Of a stretch of 64,000 nt of DNA, positions 1 through 9,963 are shown piece after piece. Source of the DNA: Metridium senile (lineage: Eukaryota > Cnidaria > Anthozoa > Actiniaria > Metridiidae); contig OX459098.1 in assembly GCA_949775045.1 (NCBI GenBank), forward strand, positions 20,420,944 through 20,484,943, in the 5' to 3' direction. The notes below the pieces were generated by a model. That model searched no databases. It was not told the DNA's origin and saw only the letters and a list, made by a program, of their open reading frames with translations. The translations under genes were made by a program, and so were the position numbers. Each line of letters begins with the position of its first letter. The stretch's first letter is position 1.

Positions 1-346
1 AAAAGTAAGAAATACACTTCATTATTTACTAGGTAGTTTTAATCATTAAATATTATTTTTAGAATGTGCAATATTTGCTTGTCCCAAAGTTTTCCCAAGA
101 CAATTTTCTTAATAATTATTTTGTTCAAGGAAAACATTATTTGTGTTTTTCTAATTCGAATAATTCATTAAAAGAAAATATTCATCCAAAATGATTGAAT
201 GACTGTATTGTGAAAACGTTCAAGCAAACAAATAAGGATTATTGAGATTTTAATGAACCTGTTGCTTTGTTCTGCAGGAAATATCTACAAAAAGTGCAAA
301 GACGAAAAAGACGTAAATTGATATGTAAATAATACACATGTTAGTG

Positions 347-597
347 CAGGTGCAGATCCAGGGGGGGTGATTAGGGTGACAAGTCAACCCCCTTCCTTTT
401 GGAAAAAAAATAATAATAGAAAATTAAATAAAATTGAGACTAAAAAAGATACAAAATTCTTAATTTCACCCCCCCCCCCCCTCCTTTTCGAAAAAAAAAT
501 GAACTACTTGTACAGCAATAGTAACGATTTTAATAGCAAGGCATTGTTGCCACTTAAAACAGTCAGCCCCCTTCACAAAATCCTGGATCCGCGCCTG
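347..597. repeat. MITE with GGATCC-type terminal inverted repeats
   Basis: The left end reads CAGGTGCAGATCCAGG and the right end, reverse-complemented, reads CAGGCGCGGATCCAGG, giving a 16-bp terminal inverted repeat with two mismatches. The same five bases, TAGTG, stand outside both ends (342-346 and 598-602) and look like a target-site duplication. The inside is C-rich homopolymer and A-rich filler with no transposase. The superfamily is not resolved by these data. Confidence 0.65.
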
Positions 598-894
598 TAG
601 TGTATTGTCATTCTACAAATGTAGATATTGGATCGTTGTGAAACTGGTTTATCACTGTTTTCAATCAAAACTAATTTGTTGTAATAGCAATAAATAAAAA
701 TGATAGGTGATAATCTTGAATGATTCTTACAATAAATAAGTTGTTTTATCTTTTAGCAGCTATATTAATTCCTCTAAGTATAATACTTATTTTTGGTTAG
801 ATAATATGTCACGCCTCTTGTAGCAGTTTCTGAATATTTATACATGCTTATTACATCCTGTGCTTTATCATAAATGCACCATAGTCAATACACC

Positions 895-1037
895 GAATCG
901 AAATATGGCGGCCAATTTGAATAACAATTCTTCTTGACTGCCCACTCTCGCATACATGTGAAAACTCTATTCGGTTTTCCAACGTGAACACGAGGCTAGA
1001 CAGTTAAGAACAATAAGAGTACGCCATATTTCGATTC
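895..1037. repeat. Short inverted-repeat element
   Basis: The 16-mer GAATCGAAATATGGCG at 895-910 is exactly reverse-complemented at 1022-1037. With about 110 bp between the arms this has the shape of a small MITE or foldback remnant. No target-site duplication could be fixed. Confidence 0.5.
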
Positions 1038-1561
1038 AGTCTATAGTTCACCTCCATTAACTATGAAGGCACTGGGTAAAACTCACTATTCAGGGTTACG
1101 CAACACGCGTGCAAACGAATTGAAGTGATGGTTGCTTTACTAATCGATATAACGGTGTAATACAACAATCATTGACAAAACTGTTGGCACGATTGTGGAT
1201 TTTTTTTCTGTTCCTATTTTTGTAATACATCCCCCCTCCCCCTGACAATGTTGCTGGAGGGGTAAATGAACCTTGTCAATCGCGGGAAACATCTCCAACA
1301 CTTGTACTCTTTCATGAAAAACAGCAACATTGTATTGGGGGAGTGTAGAGGGACATACATATCCTCATAAATGGAAAAATGATAGACCCTACAAAAAAAG
1401 TGTCCGAAATGTGATCGTGCCAACACATTTTGGCAATGATTGTAGTTATGAGAACTTTGTTAATGTAAATGTTAAACATTGTTTTAAGGTTACTGATTTA
1501 ATTTCAACGTCTGCCAAGTTTCAGTCAATTTGTTCAACGATTTGTTTGACGAGTTAAAAGC

Positions 1562-2128
1562 TTATGTTTCCTTCAGTTCGACATTAGTTTCTTCAAGTCG
1601 ATCCTTAATCTTTGGATCAGTTGAATTGTGAGGCTCTTCATGGTCATTTTCTTGCTGGGAGTTCTGCGGTATTTCGTTGGAGTTCTGCAGTGTTTCATTG
1701 GAGTTCTCTGGTATTTCGTTGGAGTTCTCCGGTATTTCGTTGGAGTTTTGCGGTATTTCGTTGGAGTTTTGCTCTATTCCGTTGGAGTTCTCCGGTATTT
1801 CGGTGGAGTTCTCCGGTATTTCGTTGGAGTTTTGCTGTATTTCATTGGAGTTTTGCGGTATTTCGTTGGAGTTCTCCGGGATTTCGTTTGAGTTCTGCTG
1901 GATTTCGTTGGAGTTTTGCGATATTTCGTTGGAGTTCTCCGGTATTTCGTTGGAGTTCTCTGGTATTTCGTTGGAGCTCTGCGGGATTTCGTTGGAGTTC
2001 TGCGGTATTTCGTTGGAGTTCTGCGGTATTTCGTTGGAGTTCTGTGGTATTTCGTTGGAGGTTTGCGGTATTTCGTTGGAGTTCTGTGGTATTTTGATAG
2101 GTTTCTTGTAAGATTCCCTGGATTCCAT
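1562..2128 (-). CDS. Hypothetical heptapeptide-repeat protein (low-confidence ORF)
   Basis: An ATG at 2128 opens a 188-residue frame beginning MESRESYKKP. About 21 copies of a seven-residue repeat follow (consensus NSNEIPQ, with Q and E alternating at the last place), then a charged, non-repetitive tail ending VELKET. The frame stays open because the DNA repeat is 21 bp. In this minus-strand frame many unit differences are silent (CCG/CCA, CAG/CAA) or conservative (Q/E), as expected of a translated repeat. The open frame actually continues upstream to 2755, but that part is microsatellite translated into Ile-rich nonsense. A possible splice acceptor (TTTCCAG) precedes position 2187. The predicted product is hydrophilic and probably disordered. 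It lies downstream of the TRIM gene on the same strand. It could equally be untranslated minisatellite. Confidence 0.3.
   Translation of the reverse strand: MESRESYKKPIKIPQNSNEIPQTSNEIPQNSNEIPQNSNEIPQNSNEIPQSSNEIPENSNEIPENSNEISQNSNEIQQNSNEIPENSNEIPQNSNEIQQNSNEIPENSTEIPENSNGIEQNSNEIPQNSNEIPENSNEIPENSNETLQNSNEIPQNSQQENDHEEPHNSTDPKIKDRLEETNVELKET
1660..2097. repeat. 21-bp minisatellite, about 21 units
   Basis: Plus-strand unit approximately TTCGTTGGAGTTCTGCGGTAT (read in 21-bp steps, shown here once), with point differences between units and almost no length change. The constant 21-bp period keeps several frames open on both strands, which explains the overlapping repetitive open frames here. 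Confidence 0.9.
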
Positions 2129-2220
2129 GGAGAAGACGACGGATGATGGTGGATCGATGTATGGTCGGGCTGCTGTACCTGGACATCTCTGGAAAACCTC
2201 TGATTTACCAGTTACCTCAT

Positions 2221-2800
2221 TGAAGATGATGAAAGTACCTGTGATGAAAATAATGAATGTTATTCGAATGATCACTACGATAATGATGACGATGATTATA
2301 ACAACACTAATCCTAATAATCATCATTTTTGTGAGTGATGTGATGATGATGGTAATGATAATAGTGATGGTGATGATATTGATGATGGCGATGATAATAG
2401 TGATGGTGATGATAATGATGATGATGATTGTAACAATAATAATTCTAGTGATAATTTTTGTTAGTGAGGTGATGATGATGGCGATGATAATAGTGGTGAT
2501 GATGATATTAATGATGATGCTGATTGTGACAATAATAATCCTAATGGTAAGTTTTGTTAGTAAGGTGATGGTGATGGCGATGATAATAGTGATGATGATG
2601 ATATTGGTGATGATAATTGTGACTATAATCCTAATGATGAGTTTCGTTAGTGAGGTGATGATGATGGTAATGCTGATGGCGATGGTAATAGTGGCGATGA
2701 TGATGATTACGACAATAATAATTATATTAATAATTTTTGTTAGTGAGGTGATCATGATGGTGGTGTTGATGATGGTAATAATGTTTGTGATGATATAATG
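2221..2800. repeat. GAT/ATG-rich satellite with higher-order repeat
   Basis: Imperfect GATGATGGT-type microsatellite. A non-microsatellite marker close to TTTTGTTAGTGAGGTGATG recurs near 2331, 2457, 2553, 2641 and 2737. Whole blocks of about 88-126 bp have therefore been duplicated, not just single triplets. Confidence 0.85.
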
Positions 2801-2924
2801 ATGTTGCTAGCGATAACGAAGATGATAACCAACGTTTACATCGACAAAGACCTTAGCCTGACAAAACAGACGTTCTTTCATTTCTCGGGGTGAAGAGGAG
2901 CGAAAGAATGTCTTTTTTCTCAGT

Positions 2925-5778
2925 CTACAAAGACGTACCAGTTTCCTCATTGTTGAAGAAAGTCCACTCTTCCTCTTTGAGCCAGGACGGGATGGTGCTG
3001 AGTGGATTCTCATCAATGCAGAAGAAATCCCGTGGTTCTATTCGTCTACCATTGCACCATCCCCACTTGTTGCTCGTCAAATCCATCATGACACCAACAT
3101 GAACAACAGTATTGCTATTGTGATAGACTCGTCGAATCTTCCACGAGTACTTACTGTGGCTCCATGCAGGACCAGTCCCAGAAGAAGGATACATTTGGAT
3201 GGTGCCTTGTTTCTTACTGTTGTTACCAAATCCTAGAGGTGCATCCACGGTCCATTCATGGTCATCCTCCAGCGGTCTTCCATTGGTTGTTATGCGCAAG
3301 TAGTATAGTCCCTGTACTTTTGGTTTGTAGGAGAAGCAATATGTACCGTCGCTGTTGTCGGTTACATCGATGTCTTGGTAATAAGTCGAGGTCTTTTGTG
3401 CAACGTCTGATGGGATGCGAATAGCTACTCGTACTTTTGGTCTTTGCATTCTGGTCTTAAAACCTCTCTCGTCTTTAAGAGTAATGACAAACTTGCAGGT
3501 TTGATTCACAAATGTTGTGTACATCATCCCTTCCTCTCCACCGACCATTGTCAAATCAGACTTGACAGCGCCTTTCTTTATTTTGAAGCCCTCCACTAAG
3601 GGACTACTCTTTAAAGGGAGGTTGACATCATAAGGGGGATCTATGTAGAGATTCCAACGACCATCAAAGTTTGTCTTTGGTATTTCGATCTCGCTGAGTT
3701 CTTCCAACCTTGAGTAAATCTGTTTTCTCATGGCCAGGAATTCCTTCTCGTTGCCTGCTTTAGTTACTTGCTCAGTAAACTCAATCCCAGACTGGAAGCT
3801 CTCGGCAATCATGGTAACATTCCCTTTTTCATAGTAAATCTGTTTCAGTTTCTCAGCTTTAAGAGTGTCCACATCTTCTTTCAATTCTTGGCTTTTTTGT
3901 CGCAAAGCTTTGACAAGCTCCTCGAAGTATCCATCAATTGCTACCTTTGTATCTTCAGCGTGTTTTTGCGTCATTTCTTCCATCACTGTGAACCGTGCCA
4001 TCTCACTGTCAACCTTTGGGATCTTGGACTTGCATTTCACCAAAAGCCAGTCTATAAGCTTCTTCTGTGTCTTGAGAACCTTATGGATGTTAATAGAGTC
4101 ATGGCCTTGGTGGAACAACTCACGGCATTTGACACAACACATCTCTTCGCATTTCTGGCAGAAAAACTTCTTTTCTTCAAATAGGTGTTCGCTGCAAAGG
4201 TCTTGTTTATCGTATACAAACTCGTGGTCCTTGGTTTCAGGGTTTTGTAGATGGTTGTCAATACACGTTTCACACATTGGTACATTACAGCTTTGACACT
4301 TCGCTACAGTCTTTTTGTTACATCTGCAGTCAGGAACAGGGACGAATAGATGCTTACTGGATCGCCCAGCATTCTGGCCGGCTTTTTCCTTACGCTTGCG
4401 ATTCTTTTCCACTAGCTCTAAGATGTTGTTCAAGAAGAAATTAGACTTCAATGATTTTACATCGCCATTTGGAATCTAGAATAAAGAAAGTAAGATAGTC
4501 AAAGCGTCGTAAAGTCGTCGTTTACTCTCTTCAAAACGGCATCGCGAGTTAAGTAACGATATGGATACTGAAATATATAAAACAACAAGGAAAGTTTTGA
4601 ATTATAGTTAGTATCACTTACAGCATAGCTCTCCTATTAACTATGCCACAGATAACTATGTCTAACCGGCCGTAATGTTTTGGCGGCGCACATTTTTGTT
4701 TTTCTAGTTTTTGTTTTCATTATTATGTGTAGTATTTTCACCTGTTCGTTGTAAACAAAACGGTACAAATTATGTTTTGACAACTAACAAAACAAAAAAT
4801 AACAGTCCTTTGTGACGGGATAATTGCACTCTTCAAGTTTTGGCCTCATGTCGAGCCCAATTACTGGCTTAATTCAAATCGGTTTAGCTGGTATCGGTTG
4901 GATATCGGTATTTCGTCAAGTTGGTCAGAATCTTGACAACATTATTGAGTATTTTGTTAAATTCATGCTATCAGTAAAAATAGTACTTAAATTCCCAGAA
5001 AGTTTACCCTGAGTACCAGAGGTTTTTTTCTACTTGTTTTGGCGTTTGTTAATATGACGGTTTGTGATGCAACGATATTTTATAGGGGGTTTACGAACAC
5101 ACTGAGACGTACTTATGATAAATACAAATACTAGATTAACAAACCTTGGGTGTTTTTCAACAAAATACGAAATTATATCTTGATTGTTGTATTTTTTCTC
5201 GATCGAAGCTTGGCAGATCTATACTAAATTCGATCTTTTTTTTATAAGGAGAAAATTTAATTTACTTCTTTAGCAAATTTCGTTTTTCAATTCAATAATT
5301 TGTTGGTTGTCCGTGAAAAAGGTATTTGAAAAGCATTTGCAAACATAGCGTTTACACCTCCACATTTGGCTTTGAAAACATTCGCAAATTAAAGTTTCAG
5401 TTCTCCATTCTAAGGACATTTTACAAAATTGTTTGTGTAGGAAATAATATTAAATAGATAAGATTTGCAAACTGCCGGCGTTTTAAATTAAATTTTCCAC
5501 AAACAAGTCAACTTTTCCTAACTTTTCAGAATTCTCACCTCCATATTCGTTCTACACTGCGGACACTTTATAACCTTATCCTCTGCCTTCTTCAAAAGTT
5601 CCTTGACACATTCTTCACAAAACGAGTGGTAACAGCGAAGAAGTTTCGGTTTTTTGAACTCCTCAAGACATACCGAACATTTTAGTTCATGGGCAATTCC
5701 ATCGGCGAGATTTGATCTCACTGACATGATTCTAGTGGTGTTGATACTGACCGGTTCGCTAGGGTTTGTTTTCGTCAT
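2925..5778 (-). CDS. TRIM-type RING/B-box E3 ubiquitin ligase with filamin repeat
   Basis: Two coding exons, 5778-5539 and 4475-2925, give 596 residues. The donor is GAG|GTGAGA and the acceptor TTCTAG|ATT. The junction yields NME-IPNG, matching the common TRIM sequence that follows the RING. Residues 34-75 form a C3HC4 RING (Cys34, 37, 49, His51, Cys54, 57, 72, 75). Two zinc-binding B-box-like clusters follow at about 130-165 and 174-206. Next comes a helical, Lys/Glu-rich coiled-coil stretch to about 340, then an immunoglobulin-like filamin repeat at about 375-490. The C-terminal 100 residues contain HVGVM and WGWCNGR and recall a SPRY-like fold, but I cannot assign them. RING-B-box-coiled-coil proteins act as ubiquitin ligases, with substrates set by the C-terminal module, unknown here. 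Met18 is an alternative start. The intron (5538-4476) holds nothing recognisable. Confidence 0.85.
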
Positions 5779-6362
5779 GAGAAATTTCTTAGCTTAGCTA
5801 CGTACGGTATTGAATAATTAAACTCGTACACTGGTGAGGGTTTACGGATGAATAAGGAGAAGTCATGGCAATGGTTGTTTTTGGTGTAGTCCGAAAGTCA
5901 ACATGCGCACAAAGAAGAGCCCGGAGTCAGCCAATCAGCATGTGCCTTCATTCTATCGTAGCTACATGTAACTAACTTCTCTTGTTATGAAAGTAAACTA
6001 TTACACCTGCATGGTATAAAATAAGCTAGTTTGTTAGAATAGTTTTTAACTTACAACTGGTCAGAAGGAAGTCGTTCTTTCTTCATCTAGAGATTAGAAG
6101 TCGGATTTTTTTTTTTAGCTTTTTTTTTCACTTGACGGAAAATTAATTATTTCTTGTTACATCATATCCTATTTTTAATTTTTCTTGTTTTCTTGATGGT
6201 TCTATTTCTAACTTTATTTACGTTCTATGGAGGAATAATAACCGATACTAAGAGCGACTGTGCAGGAGGCTAATTCTTGACTATTTAATTAAAACACTCA
6301 TTTTCGGCGTTTTCTTCAATGATTACATTATATTGGAATAGTTTACGACTCAACAATAAATT

Positions 6363-6480
6363 TAATTCAATTCAATTCAATTTTATTTAGTACCATGAGT
6401 TACAAAGTGCATATGTATATTGGGTAGAATTTTACAAATTTTTGGGTACAGGCTATTTATAACAACCACAAGGGCTAACC
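6363..6480 (-). repeat. Possible 3' tail of a non-LTR retrotransposon
   Basis: On the minus strand the sequence ends ACTAAATAAAATTGAATTGA followed by more TTGAA units. A 3' end built from short tandem pentamers is typical of CR1/L2-type LINEs. No reverse transcriptase remains next to it, so this is at most a 5'-truncated copy. Confidence 0.35.
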
Positions 6481-6939
6481 TAGATAGATAGCATATAGAT
6501 ATTTTAAAATGTAGAGTTAGGAAAAAAACATCACCATCATTGCACTCATTTAAAGCTAGCTTAGCTAATCAGATCCATGAACTAAACTACACCAATTACA
6601 ACCAATTACAAAAATAAATAACATTGTATCTTTTTCCAAAGTTTTACTTCTTTTCCTGACATTGGAACCCTGAACAGTCTGAACATGCACTTGGAACAAT
6701 CATCATAATTGTTAAATATTTTGCACATAGATCGATATAGTTTTCCTAGTTTTATAGTTGTATCGTCTTTTATCGGTTGTGTTTTCCACCGTTTCATACC
6801 GTTTACGAGAATTAAATTAATATTTTTTACGTACTGAACGAAGATTCGTCAATGCTGTTATCGACGTAGTCTCCTGCACAGACGTTTTTAGTGTGGAATA
6901 TTCTTCCTCCCCGGCTACTTTTCGTAGTAATTGAGCAGA

Positions 6940-7090
6940 GTTCGTATGTTTGTGAAACGCGTTCAGTGCCGTGTGCGTGCCTTGCCGCGACCGTGATGTT
7001 TCTAGATATGTGACGTGTCATGCCGTGCCTTGACTGCGTCCCTACCGTGAGCTTTTCGTAGTCGTACGAAATCTGCTCTATTCTTTACAT
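6940..7090. repeat. CCGTG-rich dispersed repeat, copy 1
   Basis: Rich in GTGCCGTG, CCGTGA and GACGTG words. Its right end (CGAAATCTGCTCTATTC, about 7068-7084) resembles the right end of the element at 13319-13520. The left end is unclear, so this is a partial or diverged member of the same family. Confidence 0.4.
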
Positions 7091-7705
7091 TATCTTTCTC
7101 ATTATCAGTTCTTTTGCGGCACTAAAATTAAATATTTAAGTATTGCTACCGCCTCGAATAGTTTTTGAGAACTAACTGCGGATAGCAATAGTTCCTAAAT
7201 TGTATATATTGTTTACTTAAATGAAAATTGTTGTATGTTGTTGACTATTGTATGTTGTTGGCACTGACACTTTTCCAAAATATTTTATTTTATATATTCT
7301 ATATCTTGTTTAGTAATTTTTTTTTGATAAAGTCTCGTAAAGAAAGGTATATTTTGGCTTCTTACAACCTCAGATAAGGTATCCAGTGAATATTTCTACC
7401 GATAACCTGTATATTTGTTGCATGGATGTACGGATAAATGACTATTTTTATGGACTACTATACAGACCATGCAAAATGTACAAAAATGGTCAAAAATGAC
7501 CAAAAATGACGATTTGTGATGGTCGATAGCCCATGCGAAATGCGAAAAATTACCAAACATTACGATATGTGATGGTCTATAGCCCATGCAAAATGAACTT
7601 GGTCCGCGCAGGCTAGGATTGTCTTCGAAGTTCACGAAAACGTCACACCGACGTAATACATGCAGCACAGGATAATTATGAAGAAAAGGATAAAGGAAAA
7701 GACTA

Positions 7706-7831
7706 AAGCCTGGTTTACACTAGCGACATAAGCATAAGCAGCATACGCATACTCAGTTAGGCTTTTCTCATTGACGCCTATTCGAGAGATGCTTTACTGA
7801 GTCTGCGTATATTGCTTAGTGTGAACCAAGG
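7706..7831. repeat. MITE with GCCTGGTTTACACT-type ends
   Basis: The left end reads AGCCTGGTTTACACTAGC and the reverse complement of the right end reads GCCTTGGTTCACACTAAGC. Inner parts also pair (GCATACTCAGT against GCAGACTCAGT). It abuts and slightly overlaps the next MITE at its right end. Confidence 0.6.
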
Positions 7832-8085
7832 CCGGTACACACTAAGCAACAAGTCGCTGCAACACGACGCGGCGACACGTCGCTTCGTGTGTACTGCTTC
7901 GCCGCGACACTTCTTGCACTCATTTTGTTGCTGTGACCTGAAGCACGATTTCAAACTAGTTTGAATTTGTGCAACGTGCCGCGGGGACAAAAATTCCCGT
8001 AAAAACTCTATGTGCACACAAGGGGAGATTGTCGCCGCCACGTGTGGCCGCGTCGTGTTGCAGCAGCTTGTCGCCTAGTGTGTAC

Positions 8086-8325
8086 TGTACAGGCCCGCAA
8101 ATGAACCCAGGCCCGCAAATGATCCCAGGCCCGCAAATGAACCCAGAACCGTCCCGCAAATGATCCCAGGCCCGCAAATGAACCCAGAACCGGCCCGCAA
8201 ATGAACCCAAGTAAAGATGGAATCTGGACTGAAAGGACTAAAGAATTAAAAAAAAACCACGACAACAAAATTATTATGATATATGATAAATATTGTCAAT
8301 ATTCATTAAATAAGTAAGACAAAAA
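8086..8325 (+). repeat. Left terminal inverted repeat of the 3.8-kb element
   Basis: It starts with seven units built on GGCCCGCAAATGA[A/T]CCCA, some separated by GAACC, then an A-run, then AATATTCATTAAATAAGTAA. The right arm carries the same unit order, so the subrepeats predate the split of the two arms. A ~17-bp insertion after the subrepeats distinguishes this arm. Confidence 0.85.
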
Positions 8326-8892
8326 AGAACAGTTCGGGCTTTCCAACTAGACTCTATCGATCGATTGTTGCACGTTGATATGAAGCTTTGACTAATATGG
8401 TCTTTACTGAGTCTACGGGTTTCTAATTGGATCAAAGAAACCTCAAACGAACAGAAAAATTCTAATTTCAACGTATTCATATATCAGAATTTTGATATAG
8501 ACAAGTTAAAACTTATGATATAGTATGTTGTGAAATTATAATAAAAATTGCAATGTTGAATTACATGTTAATTTCCGGTAAACTACACTTATCATTTCAC
8601 AACGGTAGATATTTATAAATCGAATAAAATACTTTTCACAGAAGCAGTTAATGTGCCGATTTTATGCCTTTTTGACTAACGATGAATCTATATGCATGTG
8701 TTCAGACTGTTTAGTGAATTGTTTCGGTCGGTGTTGCAAAACACTTTACCTGGCCATTTAATCGGTCGTATGAAATAACCCGGTGAATCGCCATAACAAA
8801 GAATACTCGCTCATACATGACAGGCTAGCACGCGTGTTCAGTTGGGTCTTCAATTTGTTCGTTCTGTTGTAACTCTGGTTTTATCGACTGCT

Positions 8893-9069
8893 ATGAAATC
8901 ATTTATAATACTTGTAATATTGTTGTTTGTTTACACCGCAAACACAGCCAACAATGAAAAGGAAAAAGAAAAGAAACAAGTAAGATACCGGCTGACTTTA
9001 TCAAACCAAAACACTTTAGAACGATTAAATTATGATTATCGATTATATGATCGATCAAATCCTTATTAA
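8893..9069 (+). CDS. Small ORF with predicted signal peptide
   Basis: A 58-residue frame from the ATG at 8893. Residues 1-19 (MKSFIILVILLFVYTANTA) are a textbook secretory signal with an Ala-x-Ala cleavage site. A Lys/Glu-rich segment then leads to a Tyr/Arg/Asn-rich tail ending in SNPY. A strong splice donor (CAA|GTAAGA at 8979/8980) lies right after the Lys-rich part. The real product may therefore be a first exon encoding about 29 residues whose remaining exons I could not find. The part after the donor runs into a repeat that recurs inverted at ~9505. It lies inside the 3.8-kb element, so it may be a captured first exon of a secreted peptide gene, or chance. Confidence 0.3.
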   Translation: MKSFIILVILLFVYTANTANNEKEKEKKQVRYRLTLSNQNTLERLNYDYRLYDRSNPY

Positions 9070-9132
9070 GTTAATAGAGGGAACTATCAAATCTAGCTAT
9101 ATCTAAATGGAATCTAGCGAGTATAAACTAGT

Positions 9133-9184
9133 ATAGGCTGCGTCGGTGTTTGATATACTATATCAAACACCGACGCAGCCTATG
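9133..9184. repeat. Perfect 25-bp-arm palindrome
   Basis: The arm ending GGTGTTTGATATA is followed within a few bases by its exact reverse complement, so the sequence can fold into a near-loopless hairpin. The arm and the preceding CTAGCGAGTATAAACTAGT also occur, in diverged form, near 41361, 47049 and 50188, so this is part of a dispersed repeat family. Confidence 0.85.
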
Positions 9185-9451
9185 TATTTTCTAACGATAT
9201 GGAATGAATACTAGCGTGCTGTTATGTGAGGGCATTATTATGTAAATTATACTATAGGGAGATGTATTTGTATAAATAAGGACAGTTTGGTTAAGAAGAT
9301 ACTCGAAGGTATCTCTCGGGGTATCTCTACATACACAACGTACGTGTAACTTGTAAAACTTATATTAACTTGATCTTCAAATTATTGCTATTAAACGAGA
9401 TATCAATCCTATACATGTGTATCTAGTGTAATGGAATTAAGTTAGAAAATG

Positions 9452-9963
9452 TTTTATGTTCTAAGATAGAATATAAATACTAGTTTACTCGCTAGTTCAA
9501 GTTCCATTTAGATATAGCTAGATTTGATAGTTCCCTCTATTAACTATGATTTGATCGATCATATTTTAATCGTTTAGTAAACGATAGGTAATATTAAAAT
9601 ACCGTAAAAAAATGTTAATTTTATAATTTTATATAGTTTAAATCATTTAAGTTCCTACTTTGTATTGTATGTACGTTAAAGTTTTGATATTGATTTAATT
9701 TTATGTTCTAAGATAGAATATATAGATAGAATATAAATACTAGTTTACTCGCTAGTTCAAGTTCCATTTAGATATAGCTAGATTTGATAGTTCCCTCTAT
9801 TAACTATGATTTGATCGATCATATTTTAATCGTTTAGTAAACGATAGGTAATATTAAAATACCGTAAAAAAATGTTAATTTTATAATTTTATATAGTTTA
9901 AATCATTTAAGTTCCTACTTTGTATTGTATGTACGTTAAAGTTTTGATATTGATTTAATTTTA
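9452..9963. repeat. Recent 260-bp tandem duplication
   Basis: AGATAGAATATAAATAC starts at 9464 and again at 9724, and the following ~240 bp match with almost no difference up to GATTTAATTTTA. The start of each unit is also present inverted at about 9032-9110 (CTATCAAATCTAGCTATATC). The three copies may derive from one inner inverted repeat of the host element. Confidence 0.9.

Larger units (their letters stand above)
1..1561. other. Intergenic stretch, no gene seen
   Basis: A+T-rich sequence with no open frame that looks coding on either strand. It holds one MITE (347-597) and one short inverted-repeat pair (895-1037), described separately. The short open frames at 367-600 and 1214-1557 have no recognisable domains and the first lies entirely across the MITE. 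Confidence 0.6.
5779..7705. other. Intergenic stretch with degraded repeats
   Basis: No coding frame is convincing. The 63-residue minus-strand frame at 6606-6797 is rich in Lys and Cys but matches no family I know. Contents are a LINE-like tail near 6363 and a CCGTG-rich repeat near 6940-7090. The promoter and 5' UTR of the TRIM gene should lie in the first few hundred bases; no TATA box is obvious. Confidence 0.5.

Noticed and set aside
2127..2798. Plus-strand Met/Ile-rich open frame of 223 codons
   Set aside because: It is translated GAT-type satellite; the composition follows the repeat and there is no unique coding segment.
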